DNA of 64,000 nt from Breviolum minutum Mf 1.05b.01 (GCA_000507305.1 DF239785.1:62001-126000); one strand, 5' to 3'; shown: positions 10,895-21,395, counted from the first letter of the stretch. Notes: generated by a model from the letters alone, not told the origin. Numbers and translations are program-made.

Positions 10895-11003
10895 TTACAC
10901 CCCCTGAAACTAACAGCAAAAGCCCCTGAAAATGGTGGGTTTTCAATATGAATCTTCTTTTCAGAGGTCTATTTTCAGGTGTGAACTGTTAGTTTCAGGG
11001 AGG
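10895..11003. repeat. Family D element, copy 2 (subfamily)
   Basis: CCCCTGAAACTAACAGC...CTGTTAGTTTCAGGGAGGGTA with internal AATGGTGGGTTTTCAATATG. Confidence 0.8.
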
Positions 11004-11651
11004 GTAACATTTGGAACCCAAAGTCATGGAGGTTTGGTTTGGTTCAAATGACTGTTTCCTTTTCAATTCTCGGTGATCTTTAGGTTCAAACTGTTAATTT
11101 GTGCGGTGGTGTTTTTGGATTCCTGGGATCCCCTTATGAAAGGGATCTAGAATCCCAAGCCACCAATTTACCATTAGTTGACATGGGGGTTATCCAAAAC
11201 AGCGGCACAACCATCTACAGTTTATCATCTCACTTTGAGAGGGTATCTTTCATGGAATACGAAAGTACCTGTTGCACCCTTGAAAAACTAACAGCTGGAG
11301 GTGGATGGAGATGGAGGAACTTCAAGGAGAATACTCTCCCTGAATCTAGCAGTTTAACGCATCGGAAAAATAGAAGTGAGCCAAGAACAAAACCCGAGGT
11401 CCCTTACGTTCAATCATAGTTGTTTACTATAGATCCTTATATTGGTTTATGAAATAATCCCTTTTTTGACTTGCTTTCATATAATCAACCAGGGTGGGTT
11501 TTGATCGCTGCTCACACGTGTTTCCTTTTTGGGGGGGGCCTGTTGTTTTTGGTTTTCAGTTTCACGGAGGGTAGTCATACCCTAAACGTTACTGACCATA
11601 ACCCCCATCCCCTCCTTCAGCCCTACTATCCATACACTACCTCTGATTTTG
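11004..11651. other. Gene-free stretch
   Basis: A plus-strand open frame at 11099-11419 includes family D-like ends (CTCCCTGAATCTAGCAG) and is unlikely to be a gene. Confidence 0.45.
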
Positions 11652-11760
11652 TAGGTGGTGGTTGAACCAACCCATTTGCAACATACCCTTGTCAAAATAG
11701 GTTCATCTTCCCCAATTTCGGGGGTGAAAGATAAAAATGTTTGAAGTTTCACCACCCAGT
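11652..11760 (+). repeat. Family E element, copy 3 (variant ends)
   Basis: TGTAGGTGGTGGTTGAACC...TTTCACCACCCAG. Standard internal orientation, but the arms give GT...AG on the plus strand. Confidence 0.85.
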
Positions 11761-12078
11761 TTTTGTTTGACACTCCTTTGAAGTTTCATTCTTTCCATGG
11801 GATTGTCAGCGTTTTCGTTGTAAGGTATGTTCTGATATCCATCCCTGAACACTTCAGTTGCACCAGGAGTTCTGGTTCAGACTCTGAATCTTGCTATCTC
11901 ACTTGAAACGAAGATCCGGTGGATGGATCTTTGTTTTACACTTCTGGAAAATTTTGATGAATGGACAACAAATTGCCAAAAAAATGCTATGAATGGGAGG
12001 TACCTCGCAAAGCTAACAGATGTTTTTGGGGATCCGGACGTCAAATTTTTCCAGACTCGAATTCAACTCCGACAATCA

Positions 12079-12138
12079 TACTGTTCATGGAAGAAATCCT
12101 GCACCATTTGTGGTGCAGGATTTCTTCCATCAACAGTA
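12079..12138. repeat. Family C element, short deletion copy
   Basis: Near-perfect hairpin ACTGTTCATGGAAGAAATCC...GGATTTCTTCCATCAACAGT; the middle of the element is gone. Confidence 0.85.
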
Positions 12139-12373
12139 GTTTACCATAGTTTACCCAATTTTAGGGGAGAATTAGGATGTCATCCTTCATTTCCACCAAT
12201 CAACCCTTGGGATGAACTGAGCGTTTCACACTTGGAAGCATGAAATCTTCGCTTCGTTTCAGCAATTTCCGGTCACGTTCTGTCTGGCTGGGCCTCTGGG
12301 GATATTTCTTTGTCATCTTCACCAGGCAGTGTAGACCTCAAGGGAATTCAAATGAGAAGAATAATCCCAAATC

Positions 12374-12622
12374 TATATAATATATATATACATATTTACA
12401 TATTTACATATATACATATATACATATATATATGTATATATATATACATATATACATATTTACATATTTACATATATACATATATACATATATATATGTC
12501 TATATATATATATACCAGACATATATATTATATTGATATAAATATATATATATATATACATATATACATCTATATACTATATTGATATATACCAGTATAT
12601 ATATAATATATATATATATTGA
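12374..12622. repeat. AT-rich microsatellite block
   Basis: About 250 bases of TATATA, TACATA and TTTACA units. The long open frame across it is low-complexity Tyr/Ile and not a gene. Confidence 0.95.
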
Positions 12623-12629
12623 ATAAAAC

Positions 12630-12715
12630 CTGATTCAATAAAATTGCTAAGTTCAATTGAACTTCGGCCTTGATCTATTGAAATCTCACACTCCAACCCA
12701 GAAGAGTTGTGGATC
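12630..12715 (-). CDS. Candidate internal exon, Ser-rich
   Basis: Twenty-eight codons with split codons at both ends. Acceptor TTTTCGCCCAG, donor AATCAG|GTTTTATT. Reads IHNSSGLECEISIDQGRSSI then ELSNFIES. Phase 2 to 1. Confidence 0.5.
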
Positions 12716-12746
12716 CTGGGCGAAAACATCAAATCCTTCGCAAATT

Positions 12747-12900
12747 GATGGGCCCAAAAACCAGCTAAAAAAGCGGGTGAAATGGGACCCGTATAATAAT
12801 AAATGGCCGAACATAAATGGGTGTATACCTGGGGTGAAAAAAAAAAACTTATTTGTAAGGGCCCTGGTAGAACTCCACGTATAACTGGTGTTTTTTCGCC
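12747..12900. repeat. Family G palindrome, copy 3
   Basis: GATGGGCCCAAAAACCAGC...GGGCCCTGGTAGAACTCC with ACGTATAACTGG. Confidence 0.75.
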
Positions 12901-12970
12901 CATTCTTGTAGATTGGGTGATAAATGACCAATATCGACTTATCCAAGCAGGTTTTCATGATCAAATATGA

Positions 12971-13055
12971 TCAAAAGTCAGCTCCAAAGGCTTCACTTTC
13001 ATCTTCGTCCTTCATGAGATGAAAAACGTCAAAAATAACGTTTTCAAGGTCCCAT
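12971..13055 (-). CDS. Terminal exon of an unknown gene
   Basis: Twenty-seven codons and stop TGA (12971-12973) after acceptor CCACCAAGTAG. Reads WDLENVIFDVFHLMKDED then ESEAFGADF, an acidic end. Start phase 2. It may close the gene that starts at 14536, but intervening ankyrin sequence is broken and the link is not shown. Confidence 0.55.
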
Positions 13056-13640
13056 CTACTTGGTGGTCTAACGAGAATTGATGGCATCCAAATGTTACAC
13101 AGATTCATGTATACATACAACTCAGGTGATTTGTGTAAGGTTTGCTGGGGTGAAATTTCTCATTCGCGAAAGATTATTCATCATAAATCCGAAAATTCGC
13201 AATTGCAAGCATATACATACTGTACAATCTATCATCACAGTATATTAACTCCCACAAAGAAACTGACCCATCATCATGGAAGTTGTGAAATCCACCTTGG
13301 GGATATAACGTTACCCCTCCTCAGAAATAAGAGTTTAATAGCCGGCTATTCAGGGAACACCAATGGTTTTCATAAGCCATGATCATAAGTCCGGGGGAGG
13401 TACGTTAGGAACGGGGCTGCCAACTTCCCCCCAATGGGATCCCCAACATCGCAGATGGCGAGGGAGACATTGAGCTCACCTCAGTTTCCGTGGTTTCCCT
13501 GAACTGGAACCCGAGCCCACAAAAAAGGCCGGATGGTCTTCGAACACGGTTGTTTCAGTTGGATGGCGATGTCAAATCTTTACATAAGAAATGGTTGGAA
13601 ATTACCAAACATCCATTAAAAGAAGGGGGAAATGCCTTCA

Positions 13641-13754
13641 CTGCTCTTGATGGTTCAGAAATCCGGCAACCAGTTGCGGTTGGTGGTATATCCCGTGTTT
13701 TACAGGGGTTGTTTTACATCCCAGGTGGTGCAAGGATTTCTTCCATCAACTGTA
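13641..13754. repeat. Family C element, copy 3
   Basis: CTTGATGGTTCAGAAATCCGG...GGATTTCTTCCATCAACTGTA. Confidence 0.75.
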
Positions 13755-13911
13755 TAATTGTTCACAGCAAGTTCTCAACTACTCTCTGGCAAACTAACAT
13801 GGCGATGATCCCTGGGAAATCTCTGAAATGTAACGTCCTTCATGGTTCATTTTCCAACCATGGCTATGTTTGTTTGCCGGAATCTAAAACAAGAAGGCAC
13901 ATTCGTCCAAG

Positions 13912-14072
13912 ATGGAACTTGCTGTCAGACCCAACTAAAAAGCGCACAACTTCAAATTGCACCTTGAGAGCCTGTGCGAGAAAGGTCTTTGTGCTCTATG
14001 CGTCCTGCAAAAAATGGACAATTTCAAGGTGCTCATTCTGAGCTGCTATGAATAGAGGCGTTCCTCCATCAN
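13912..14072 (-). pseudogene. Decayed ankyrin repeats, 3' part of the gene at 14073-14536
   Basis: Ankyrin signatures are spread over more than one minus frame: DGGTPLFIAAQNEHLEIVHF, then HKDLSRTGSQGA, then FEVVRFLVGSDSK. An in-frame TAG follows the first segment, and bases are missing between the second and third, so the array cannot be read through. Either the gene is dead or the assembly is wrong here; the N at 14072 is at the start of this stretch. Confidence 0.7.
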
Positions 14073-14536
14073 AGAGGTGTTGCTCCATTGTCTGTCCGGC
14101 CTTGGTCTTTGTTGGCACCTGCTTCTATGAGTAAAGACACGCATTTGAGACTTCCATGGAAGGATGCCCCACACAAGGGCGTCATTGCATTTGCATCTTC
14201 AAAATTAGGATTCCGTGGCTGGTTCAAGTGCTGCTCAAGAAGCTTGTCATCATCTACCCAACATGCCGCCATGATGCCCTGATCCTGCTCCATGTCAGGA
14301 AACTGAAAGTCCAGGGTCACAAGCTGTACAACTTGAAGGGTCCAAGTCTGATTCTCGATCAAGATTTGACTATCATCCAGTGGGCAGTTGTCTTGAAGGA
14401 GCCGTAGTCGGAAGCGTGGGATGCCAATCTTCTGTGCCAAGCGCTGTTTTAAGGCCTTCACTGAGCCTTCTGCAAAGTCCACTTCTTCAAGAAGCGCAAT
14501 TGATACACCAGTCACTGCGGAAAGCACTTCTAGCAT
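14073..14536 (-). CDS. Ubiquitin-like plus ankyrin-repeat protein (5' part)
   Basis: Starts at ATG 14534-14536, seven bases after a strong acceptor (TTTTTTTTAAACAG). Residues 1 to about 73 resemble a ubiquitin-like fold (VLSAVTGVSIALLEEVDF, then VKALKQRLAQKIGIPRFRL and LLQDNCPLDDSQIL). A linker leads to ankyrin repeats (MTPLCGASFHGSLKCVSLL, IEAGANKDQGRTDNGATP). This architecture is widespread in Symbiodiniaceae, where it presumably mediates protein-protein contacts; no enzyme is predicted. The frame runs into an undetermined base at 14072, then into degraded repeats, so the gene is probably truncated or misassembled. The AG just before the ATG could be a spliced-leader acceptor. Confidence 0.75.
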
Positions 14537-14601
14537 GGGACAACTGTTTAAAAAAAACTAAGAAGTCAGAAACAAATCTGAATATCACATATGATTTGTT
14601 G

Positions 14602-14655
14602 AAACACCTCTCGAACCAAAAGCGGTTGCCTGAGAATCATGCCCTGCCGGAAAGG
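14602..14655 (-). CDS. Weak candidate exon
   Basis: Reads PPFRQGMILRQPLLVRE after acceptor ATCTTCAGCAG, with donor CGAGAG|GTGTTTC. It does not join the ankyrin start in frame, so it may be untranslated or part of a neighbouring gene. Boundaries are approximate. Confidence 0.35.
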
Positions 14656-14839
14656 TGGAACTGCTGAAGATGTGGGATCTTTTTTTGGTTGGGGAAGTTG
14701 GTACGAAAATACCCAACAAAACGAAGGAATGTCCCCTGAAAAAATCGTGGGAACTGGAAGATCTTAATTACTTTCCGACTTGAATTTGTGTGCTCCTGTT
14801 TAGGGGACATTCGTTCGTTTTCAGGCATGTATACCTTTT

Positions 14840-15010
14840 TGGATGCCAAAGTTCACCCTCCCATAAACATTTTGGGAAATTTTGTAGAAGCATCCGGACA
14901 AGATAATGTGATTGCCACCCTTTCATGGGTGAGGGAGAATCCAAAGGTAGTGGTTTACTGTCCGCTTTTTTCCACTAGGGAAAGAAATGTGGCTGAAGTA
15001 CGGTCCGCGG
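14840..15010. other. Open plus-strand segment, status unclear
   Basis: Plus frame reads FVEASGQDNVIATLSW and ENPKVVVYCPLFSTRERN, protein-like, but runs into a family E fragment and opposes every supported gene. Not called as a gene. Confidence 0.25.
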
Positions 15011-15015
15011 TTGTT

Positions 15016-15107
15016 TTTTGTTGCCAACCCAATTTGAAAAATATGAGTCAAAATGCAGAATCTTTCCCACTTTTCCAGGTGAACATTCAAAAAATATTTG
15101 AAACCAC
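15016..15107 (+). repeat. Family E element, decayed copy
   Basis: AATTTGAAAAATATGAGTC...AATATTTGAAACCACC; the left arm is decayed. Confidence 0.7.
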
Positions 15108-15380
15108 CGATATACTCCTCCCAAAACTAAACAATATAACTTTTGTTGACCCCCCCTTTTTCAACCCCTGATGTTTTTTTTTTTTTCGTGTCGAAAACCG
15201 CCCCCAACCTCCCCCCGGGTTTTCCCGGGACCCCACGTCATCAAGATTGCGTTGTCCATCCGTGAAGTTGCTACTGATGAAGCGCCGAAGGCTTCGGCTC
15301 ATCCTGTCCGCGTCCATCCGTTCAGCGGGCGGGTTGCTGAAGGGGTGGTCCCTTGGGGGGGGGGATGAAAGGAGATATTA

Positions 15381-15494
15381 GGGTGTTTCCAAAAATAGGG
15401 GGTTTTCCCCCCAAATCATCCATTCTAATAGGGTTTTCCATTATAAACTTATAAACCATCCATTTTGGGATACCCCTATTTTTGGAAACATCCA
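15381..15494. repeat. Family J palindrome, copy 1
   Basis: GGTGTTTCCAAAAATAGGGG...CCCCTATTTTTGGAAACA. Confidence 0.85.
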
Positions 15495-15704
15495 TATTGC
15501 TGATGGAAGAAATCCGGCGAACCATTTCAGGTGGTGGAATTAGGTAGTTTACATTAGTTTACCTTATTATTCCGTGGAATGATACTGTTAATGGGTCAGA
15601 AATCCGGTAAACTCACCAGTTGCAGTTGGTAGTTTACCTTACTTATTTACATGGATTTTAGCACCATCCCAGGTGGTTGTTTGGGATTGCTTCCATCAAC
15701 CGTA
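15495..15704. repeat. Two adjacent family C elements, one partial
   Basis: First CTGATGGAAGAAATCCGGC, then a full copy from TACTGTTAATGGGTCAG to TTCCATCAACCGTA. Confidence 0.75.
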
Positions 15705-16105
15705 TTGGGTCTTAAATTGGTGTTCTTTGAATAATCCTGAGAAAATTGTGGTGTGTTTTTTTCGCAGTTGGTGTTAACTGGCGTCTGATTTAATGACATC
15801 AATGACCTAAGAATTATAGAAGATAAACAGAAAAAAAGATTGGATAAAGAAACATCATGTTGGGATCTTTTCACCAGGAAAATTTCATGGGTTGCACTCC
15901 CCAAAATTAACCGCTAAAGCACCCTGAAAATCGATGCTGGGAAAACGATCCCTTTCTCTTTTGGTGTGGCTTTCGGCGTTCTGTTTTTTCAGGGGCGTTT
16001 AGCTGTTCCCAAAGGATTCATGTATTTGCCTACGTTACATTTACCACAAAAACCAACTAAATGTAGGCTATTTTTTATCATTTCCATGGATCCTACGGGG
16101 TTAGT

Positions 16106-16236
16106 TTGGGAGAGTTACAGCCCACGAAAACTAACAAATCGCCCGTAACAAATGGTGGTTTCCAATAGAATCCCCAAACTTCCACGGGGTCTATTTATTT
16201 ACAGGGTAGTTTTGCTGTAAGTTTCAGAGAGAGTTG
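16106..16236. repeat. Family D element, copy 3 (diverged)
   Basis: GAAAACTAACAAATCGCCC...GTTTTGCTGTAAGTTTCAGA with AATGGTGGTTTCCAATAG. Confidence 0.6.
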
Positions 16237-16327
16237 TAACATCTTCTAAGGCTGCTTCCGTTTCGGGAATGGAAGCTTCCATTGCCCACCAACCCATCAG
16301 CCACCCAACCAACCCAGCCAACAGGAC

Positions 16328-16410
16328 CTCTTGCCCTCGCCGGTGCTATCATTGCCAAAGAGTTGTTTGGCATTCACCCGTACCTCAGATCCGATGGACA
16401 TTGGACATGC
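16328..16410 (-). CDS. Candidate internal exon, unknown protein
   Basis: Acceptor CTATGTTTTCCAG and donor CAAGAG|GTCCTG flank a frame reading ACPMSIGSEVRVNAKQLFG then NDSTGEGK. Phase 0 to 2. A plus frame (LAGAIIAKELFGIHPYL) is also open over this stretch, but lacks comparable splice sites and opposes the supported genes. Confidence 0.5.
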
Positions 16411-16452
16411 CTGGAAAACATAGGAAAGTACCAAAATTTGTAGGCAACTGTG

Positions 16453-16514
16453 GCTGGCTGGTTTTAGGGGTGTCCAGTTGATGGAAATTAACAGCAACGG
16501 CTGTTTTCCAGGTG
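16453..16514. repeat. Dispersed repeat, partner of 2122-2184
   Basis: GGCTGGTTTTAGGGGTGTCC and the CAGTTGATGGAAATTAAC core. Confidence 0.75.
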
Positions 16515-16724
16515 GATTTTTGTAAGTCAGCTGTTCCATGCATTTGCCCCCTAAACCCTACATGTTTTTAGAGGGTTTTTATGGTAAATCACCGGGGTTT
16601 TTTTTTCGGGGCCAAAACTCCTTTATTTTTCCAACGGGTTTTGGAGCTTCGTTTAGTTCATGCACATGTTCCGAAATTCCCTCTTCAATTTTTTTTTGAA
16701 GTAAAGAAAATGTTCATGAAGAAT

Positions 16725-16800
16725 AGGGATCCTTATAATGGTTTATAATCCTTATATAATTGGGTAGTTTGTCATCCCCTAACCAACCAGGGTTTTGTTA
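16725..16800. repeat. Family H element, copy 1
   Basis: GGGATCCTTATAATGGTTTA, then ATAATTGGGTAG and ATCCCCTAACCAACC. Confidence 0.7.
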
Positions 16801-16959
16801 CTTTTCTTCTGATATAAAATGATGTTTCACCACCAACCAGGAGTATGTCACATGGTTCACCATAAAAGGTTCGTTGTCTTCTCACTACCTCTTGGTGGGG
16901 AAAGCGACATCCCCATCATGTTAGGTTGCCCAAAAAAAACGTGTCCAAATACCATTTTT

Positions 16960-17064
16960 TTGCCCCCGAAAAAATATAGGTTTTGGCCACCTAAAAACCA
17001 GGCTATAGTTATTTACCATAGAAACCTCTAAAAATGTAAGTTTTGGGGGTTCATGGTATATAAC
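16960..17064. repeat. Family F palindromic element, copy 2
   Basis: GCCCCCGAAAAAATATAGG...GTTTTGGGGGTTCATGG. Its right edge coincides with the donor of the exon at 17065. Confidence 0.8.
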
Positions 17065-17180
17065 GCAACCCAAACATCGCCCAAATTCGCTGAGTTGCCA
17101 ATTCTTCCATATTGCCAAGCTTATCTCGCACTTTCCGGACGAGCCCCTGGGCAGGCAGTGAAACATGCAGCACCAACCGA
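17065..17180 (-). CDS. Candidate internal exon, basic helical segment
   Basis: Thirty-eight codons with split codons at both ends. Acceptor GAGTTTTTGACAG, donor GGTTGC|GTTATATACC. Reads RLVLHVSLPAQGLVRKVRD then KLGNMEELATQRIWAMFGL; codon choice favours G/C. An in-frame stop just upstream of the acceptor shows this is not an accidental longer frame. The intron following the donor begins with a family F element. Confidence 0.6.
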
Positions 17181-17593
17181 CTGTCAAAAACTCAGGTCCA
17201 AAGTTGACAGGTCAATGGGCAAGCGATAAGTCCAAAAAATATGAAACCTTCTGGAAATTCCTATACTGGCCTACAATGATTTAATAGCCTTACACTTCAA
17301 AGGAATAGTACTATGTCACACTTTACAGCGAGGTGTCTTTGTTTGCTGGAGTGTATGTACTATCCCAAAGCTCGACAGCAAGTTTACCCCTCGAAAAGTT
17401 ACACAAATCGCCCCGTGATCATCATCCGAGCATCATTTGTCCAGGGAGTTTTTGCTAAAACTTCTTTCGGATTCCAGCAAATTGTATGCTTTCCATAGCG
17501 TGTCGCCACCCAGTGAAACCCCCCAAAAAAAATCAGCACCCCCAAAACGTTCAGGCCATTCTTGGAAGTGTTTGTGCCCCTACTAAACCACAT

Positions 17594-17702
17594 TTACACC
17601 ACTGAAAATTGAAGGGCTGGTTCACCTGAAAATGATGATTTCCAAAATTCGGAATCGCCTCTAATTACCCCCATTTTCAGGTGAAACCAGCCGTTAGTTT
17701 CG
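17594..17702. repeat. Family D-like element, copy 4
   Basis: CACTGAAAATTGAAGGGCTG and CATTTTCAGGTGAAACC arms; diverged ends. Confidence 0.5.
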
Positions 17703-17876
17703 AGGATCATACTTAGTAAGTGGTTAGTTAGGTTCACCCCCCATTTATGAAGCCATTTATGGTTTGGCCACTTTGGAAGGGCTCTATTAACAACCGGATC
17801 CGGAAAGGGGACTTATGATATCACCATGGTGATTAATCACGTATCCAAGTCCTGGGATGATCCTCTAAGCACCAAA
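17703..17876. repeat. Family B element, copy 2
   Basis: GATCATACTTAGTAAGTGG...AAGTCCTGGGATGATCCTC. Confidence 0.75.
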
Positions 17877-18069
17877 AGCTGCACGCAGCTTCGCCTCTGC
17901 TCTGTTCAAACGTTGCTCCATGTGGCCACCTTCCATATAGCCACCTCTCTCGTGAAGTAAAACCTCGGTTGTATGGCAGGTTTCCTTGTTGTGGTCCAGG
18001 CTACATCCCATGTGTTGGAAAGTGAAGATATTACATTTCTGTGCTATGTGTGTTAAATATATACATACA

Positions 18070-18140
18070 CTATCATCATTATTATTATTGTTATCATTAT
18101 TATCATTATCATTATGTTTATAATATATATATATATATAT
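18070..18140. repeat. Microsatellites (ATT/ATC)n and (TA)n
   Basis: ATTATTATTATTGTTATC run followed by ATATATATATATATAT. Confidence 0.9.
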
Positions 18141-18151
18141 GGATATACCTG

Positions 18152-18246
18152 AAACCCAAAATGGGGCCCCTTCTTTTGAAATCGAGTTTAGGCCTTGTTT
18201 AGGCCGGGGCCCCGACCTTCAAAAATGGAGGTCATTTGGGTTCATA
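18152..18246. repeat. Family K palindrome, copy 1
   Basis: Inverted halves around AGGCCTTGTTTAGGCC; ends GAAACCCAAAATGG and GAGGTCATTTGGGTTC. Confidence 0.7.
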
Positions 18247-18324
18247 TATAGATAGAGATATACAAGAGCAGTTGCACCATCTCAAGAAAAAAAAACAATA
18301 GAATGCTGTAAAGGGTCACTCACA

Positions 18325-18433
18325 TATACCATAAGCCCACAAAACCATGAAAAATAAAGGTTTTGGCAACCTAAAAACCAGATGATTTACCATTAAAACC
18401 TCCAAAAATGTAGGTTTTGGGGTCTCATGGTAG
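18325..18433. repeat. Family F palindromic element, copy 3
   Basis: ATACCATAAGCCCACAAAACC...GGTTTTGGGGTCTCATGGTA. Confidence 0.8.
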
Positions 18434-18678
18434 ACTCTACTGGCCCAGTTTTGTTTGTATTATCACCGAGCCTGAGTTTTTTTTAGCCCCACGAAAATGA
18501 AGGAATCTGACCCATTTTGAAAAGAAATGAAATGAATCTTCCAGTCCCATCCATTTTCAGGGGAAAACCAAACCATTTGAAGATACTATCTCCCATCAAA
18601 AATGGTGGATTTTTCCCATTGAGATGCTAGTTTTCCGGGTTGCATATATCTTAGTTTTCAGGAAGCCGTAAGCCCTTC

Positions 18679-18762
18679 TCACAGGGTTCTCATCCCCCAG
18701 GTCTCAAATTGAGTTCCCCCGACCCGCTGGTTTTGGATGAGCTTCAAAGTACCTGATAGATC
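18679..18762 (-). CDS. Terminal exon of the 18.7-21.4 kb exon series
   Basis: Twenty-seven codons and stop TGA after acceptor CCTTCACCTCAG. Reads DLSGTLKLIQNQRVGGTQ then FETWGMRTL. Start phase 0, matching the phase-0 donor of the exon at 19350-19435. Confidence 0.55.
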   Translation of the reverse strand, partial: DLSGTLKLIQNQRVGGTQFETWGMRTL

Positions 18763-18796
18763 CTGAGGTGAAGGCCACGGAACGCCACGGGCCGTA

Positions 18797-18925
18797 CTTG
18801 GAGGATCATCCCATTTAGTAAGTGATTGTGGGACCCCTTCATAATATAAATGGCCTATATACATGGCTTATAAATGGGTGATCCTAACTATCGGATCTAA
18901 ATGGAGGTGATCCTCCAAGTAGGGG
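18797..18925. repeat. Family B element, copy 3
   Basis: GTACTTGGAGGATCATCCC...GGTGATCCTCCAAGTAG. Confidence 0.85.
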
Positions 18926-19349
18926 CTTCTACAAAAGTTTTGGTGGATGAAACAGAAAATAAACAGTTCTATGGGCCTATGGGGGGGGGGTGATTTCACC
19001 GTACTCAATCGGGACTTATATAAAGCACTAAGTAAACATGGGTATATTTCAGCCTACTGAATAGAGGACTATATCATCTTTGTCTTAACCATTCCCAGAA
19101 TATACCCCACTTTGACAGTTTTTTTGGCAGCTGAGTCGAGAGTTTCCACTACTTTACGCACAAACACATTGATTTCTAAGTGGGTCAAAAATATCTGGGT
19201 AAACTCTTTCATAATAATTCACCATTTCCAAAATCTTCGCGCCATTTTTTTTGGAATCCATTTCCCTTTGAAAAAAAAATCTTGTATGACATCATAAACC
19301 ACACATGTTCAATATGTCAATCAACAGGTTTGATCCATCAACACTGAAC

Positions 19350-19435
19350 TGAGCCGATGACTCTGTAGGCTTCTTCAATGCCAAAGGCATCTTCCTGTTT
19401 CGACGACATGATTTGTTTCAACGACCCGAATGGTT
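19350..19435 (-). CDS. Candidate internal exon
   Basis: Twenty-eight codons reading PFGSLKQIMSSKQEDAFG then IEEAYRVIGS, donor GGCTCA|GTTCAG (phase 0). Acceptor GGGTGAG is weak. Phase 1 to 0; joins cleanly to the terminal exon at 18762. Confidence 0.5.
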
Positions 19436-19717
19436 CTCACCCAAAACGGCCGGGTTCGGTCGGTCGGACTTTCCAAAGCCTTTCGGCCAAAAGGTGTAAA
19501 TCGCCCAGGTGGGTTTCTTGACACTGAACTGACCAAAAAAAATGACCAACCAAATCGTGAAGTAAGTTTCCCTCCAAAATCTTCCCTTTTCCCCACCACC
19601 CACCCCCCAAAACAAAAAACGAGACCCAACAAAAAAAAGAGGGAGGGAAACGTTCCAAAGTCCTCTTCCAAACGGAAAGTGTCTGCCTTTTTTTCTGCCA
19701 AAAAAGAGTTTTCTCAC

Positions 19718-19771
19718 GAAGACTTCCTCCCATCCCAGTGGCACCTCTGACCACATCGGCTCGCGGAAGGC
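19718..19771 (-). CDS. Candidate internal exon
   Basis: Eighteen codons, AFREPMWSEVPLGWEEVF, phase 0 to 0. Acceptor TCTCTCTCATCGCCAG is pyrimidine-rich; donor TTC|GTGAGAA is strong. Third codon positions are almost all G/C. Confidence 0.6.
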
Positions 19772-19920
19772 CTGGCGATGAGAGAGAGATTGTGTGCAAC
19801 TGAGTGGAACCGGCTGCGAATCATCCCTGTACACCCCCACATAGGCGTTATATATGCATTATATATATTATATACGCAGTTACCCATTTATAAGGCCATT
19901 TATATGGGTTATAAGTTATA

Positions 19921-20029
19921 CCCTCCCTGAAACTAACAGCTCGCCCCCGAAAAATGATGGTTGGAAGACGATCCGGCTTCCTTTTGGGAGGGTGACTTTT
20001 CAGGGTCGAACTGTTAAACTTTGGAGGGG
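19921..20029. repeat. Family D element, copy 5
   Basis: CCCTCCCTGAAACTAACAGC...GAACTGTTAAACTTTGGAGG; reversed internal orientation. Confidence 0.8.
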
Positions 20030-20919
20030 ATATATGATGAATTGCCACTCTTTCAAGAACATGATGAGTTGGTAGTTGAATGTTGTTGATTTTAGCTGGT
20101 TGACTATATCTTTTACATTTCGAGGTCTTCTACCCAAATTTTACTCGTTTTTCGCGCCATCTACGTTCACCACAGTGTAATAGTGTAATATAAACACTGT
20201 AAATCATGGGGTATTTTCAGCATGTCAACAGGACTTTTTTTTTCGGATCTGAGCCGAATCATGCACCTGATTGCCACATGTTTTTTTTCTTAAGTTACCA
20301 CTTGCAACTTCCGCAACAGCGAGGTTTCCAACCTGTTTATTTGTGCCAAAAAAGAACGTCATAGGAAAAACTTTGGAGGTTTTCAGGGTGGTGACCGAAG
20401 GTCACCGAAATCAGGTTGGTAAGTATCACATAGCAAGTGGAAATTACCCCCCCCCCCCCAACGTCGTTCAATGAGAAAGAGACCGGCCTATCAACAGTCA
20501 TGTTTTTGTTGGATTTTTGGACGTCTGCTATGGCAGGCTTCCGGAACCCTTTTTTCGGGACTTTTTGTGCGGAAACATCTGACTTTGCAGGGCTTAGAAA
20601 TAATATGAAATAATCCTACTTTTGGGGAACTGTTTGTTGCACCAACGTCTGGGAAAAAACGAAATGTTGCCCGATCAGTGATCTGTTTGTATAATCAAAG
20701 GCCAAATTCTGGACCTTTACAAACTAATCAAGGACTCAAAAAAATCCTGCCCTTCGTTTTGGATGTCACTACCGAAGGGGTATCATCTTGAGTAGGTTGG
20801 TGGTATATCATTTTCCGATCAGCTTTCAATGGAAGTAATTTCTAGAAATTCCATTGGAAAACCCTGGCTGCATGGCCATGCATATTCCATTGGAGCACAA
20901 GAATAACCAAAAAAAACAC

Positions 20920-21106
20920 CCAAATGCCATGGCCAAATGCCCAAGAAACAATCTGATACGGTCCAGTACATCGCACATGGCAAGATTTAGGAGAACACCT
21001 CCATTTGAAAAGCAATGGATGCTGGTGTTTTTGTTAACCATGCAAGGCGCATTCCAGACCAGACTTCCAAACTCATCATCAAAACAAGCACCCTTCGCGA
21101 TTACAG
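20920..21106 (-). CDS. Candidate internal exon, partly hydrophobic
   Basis: About sixty codons open on minus: GACFDDEFGSLVWNAPCM, VNKNTSIHCFSNGGVLLNL, AMCDVLDRIRLFLGHLAM. The last part could be membrane-associated. Acceptor either GCTGTTAG (drawn) or CGCGAAG about 15 bases on, the latter giving phase 0 to match the exon at 21323. Donor TTTGG|GTGTTTT is assumed; the frame stays open to 20826. Confidence 0.5.
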
Positions 21107-21322
21107 CTAACAGCCATTCAGGGAAAAAATCAAATCAACAAACAACACTCCATGCCTTTTTGCAATATCAACATGGCCCCCCAAAACCCACCCCAACACC
21201 ACCACTTCCCCATGTCTGTCTCCCAATTTCTATCCACACATAGGTAACTTCCCCCTCAATAACCACACCACAAACTCTTCAACCCCCCGCCCAACCCCAA
21301 AACCAACACACCAAACCCCAAC

Positions 21323-21395
21323 TTCCAGGGTCCCTACATCGCTAATCGACTCATCATCATATTCATGATGTAACTCATCATCACCTCGCACCGAC
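21323..21395 (-). CDS. Candidate internal exon, acidic
   Basis: Twenty-four codons, SVRGDDELHHEYDDESIS then DVGTLE. Acceptor CCCCGTGAG, donor TGGAA|GTTGGGG. Phase 2 to 0. Probably the same gene as the exons down to 18679. Confidence 0.55.

Noticed and set aside
12310-12585. Open frame over the AT microsatellite
   Set aside because: Low-complexity Tyr/Ile translation of TATACA repeats.
10563-14536. A single ankyrin gene running from 14536 to the stop at 12971 or 10563
   Set aside because: The broken repeats at 13.9-14.1 kb and unmatched phases prevent a defensible link.
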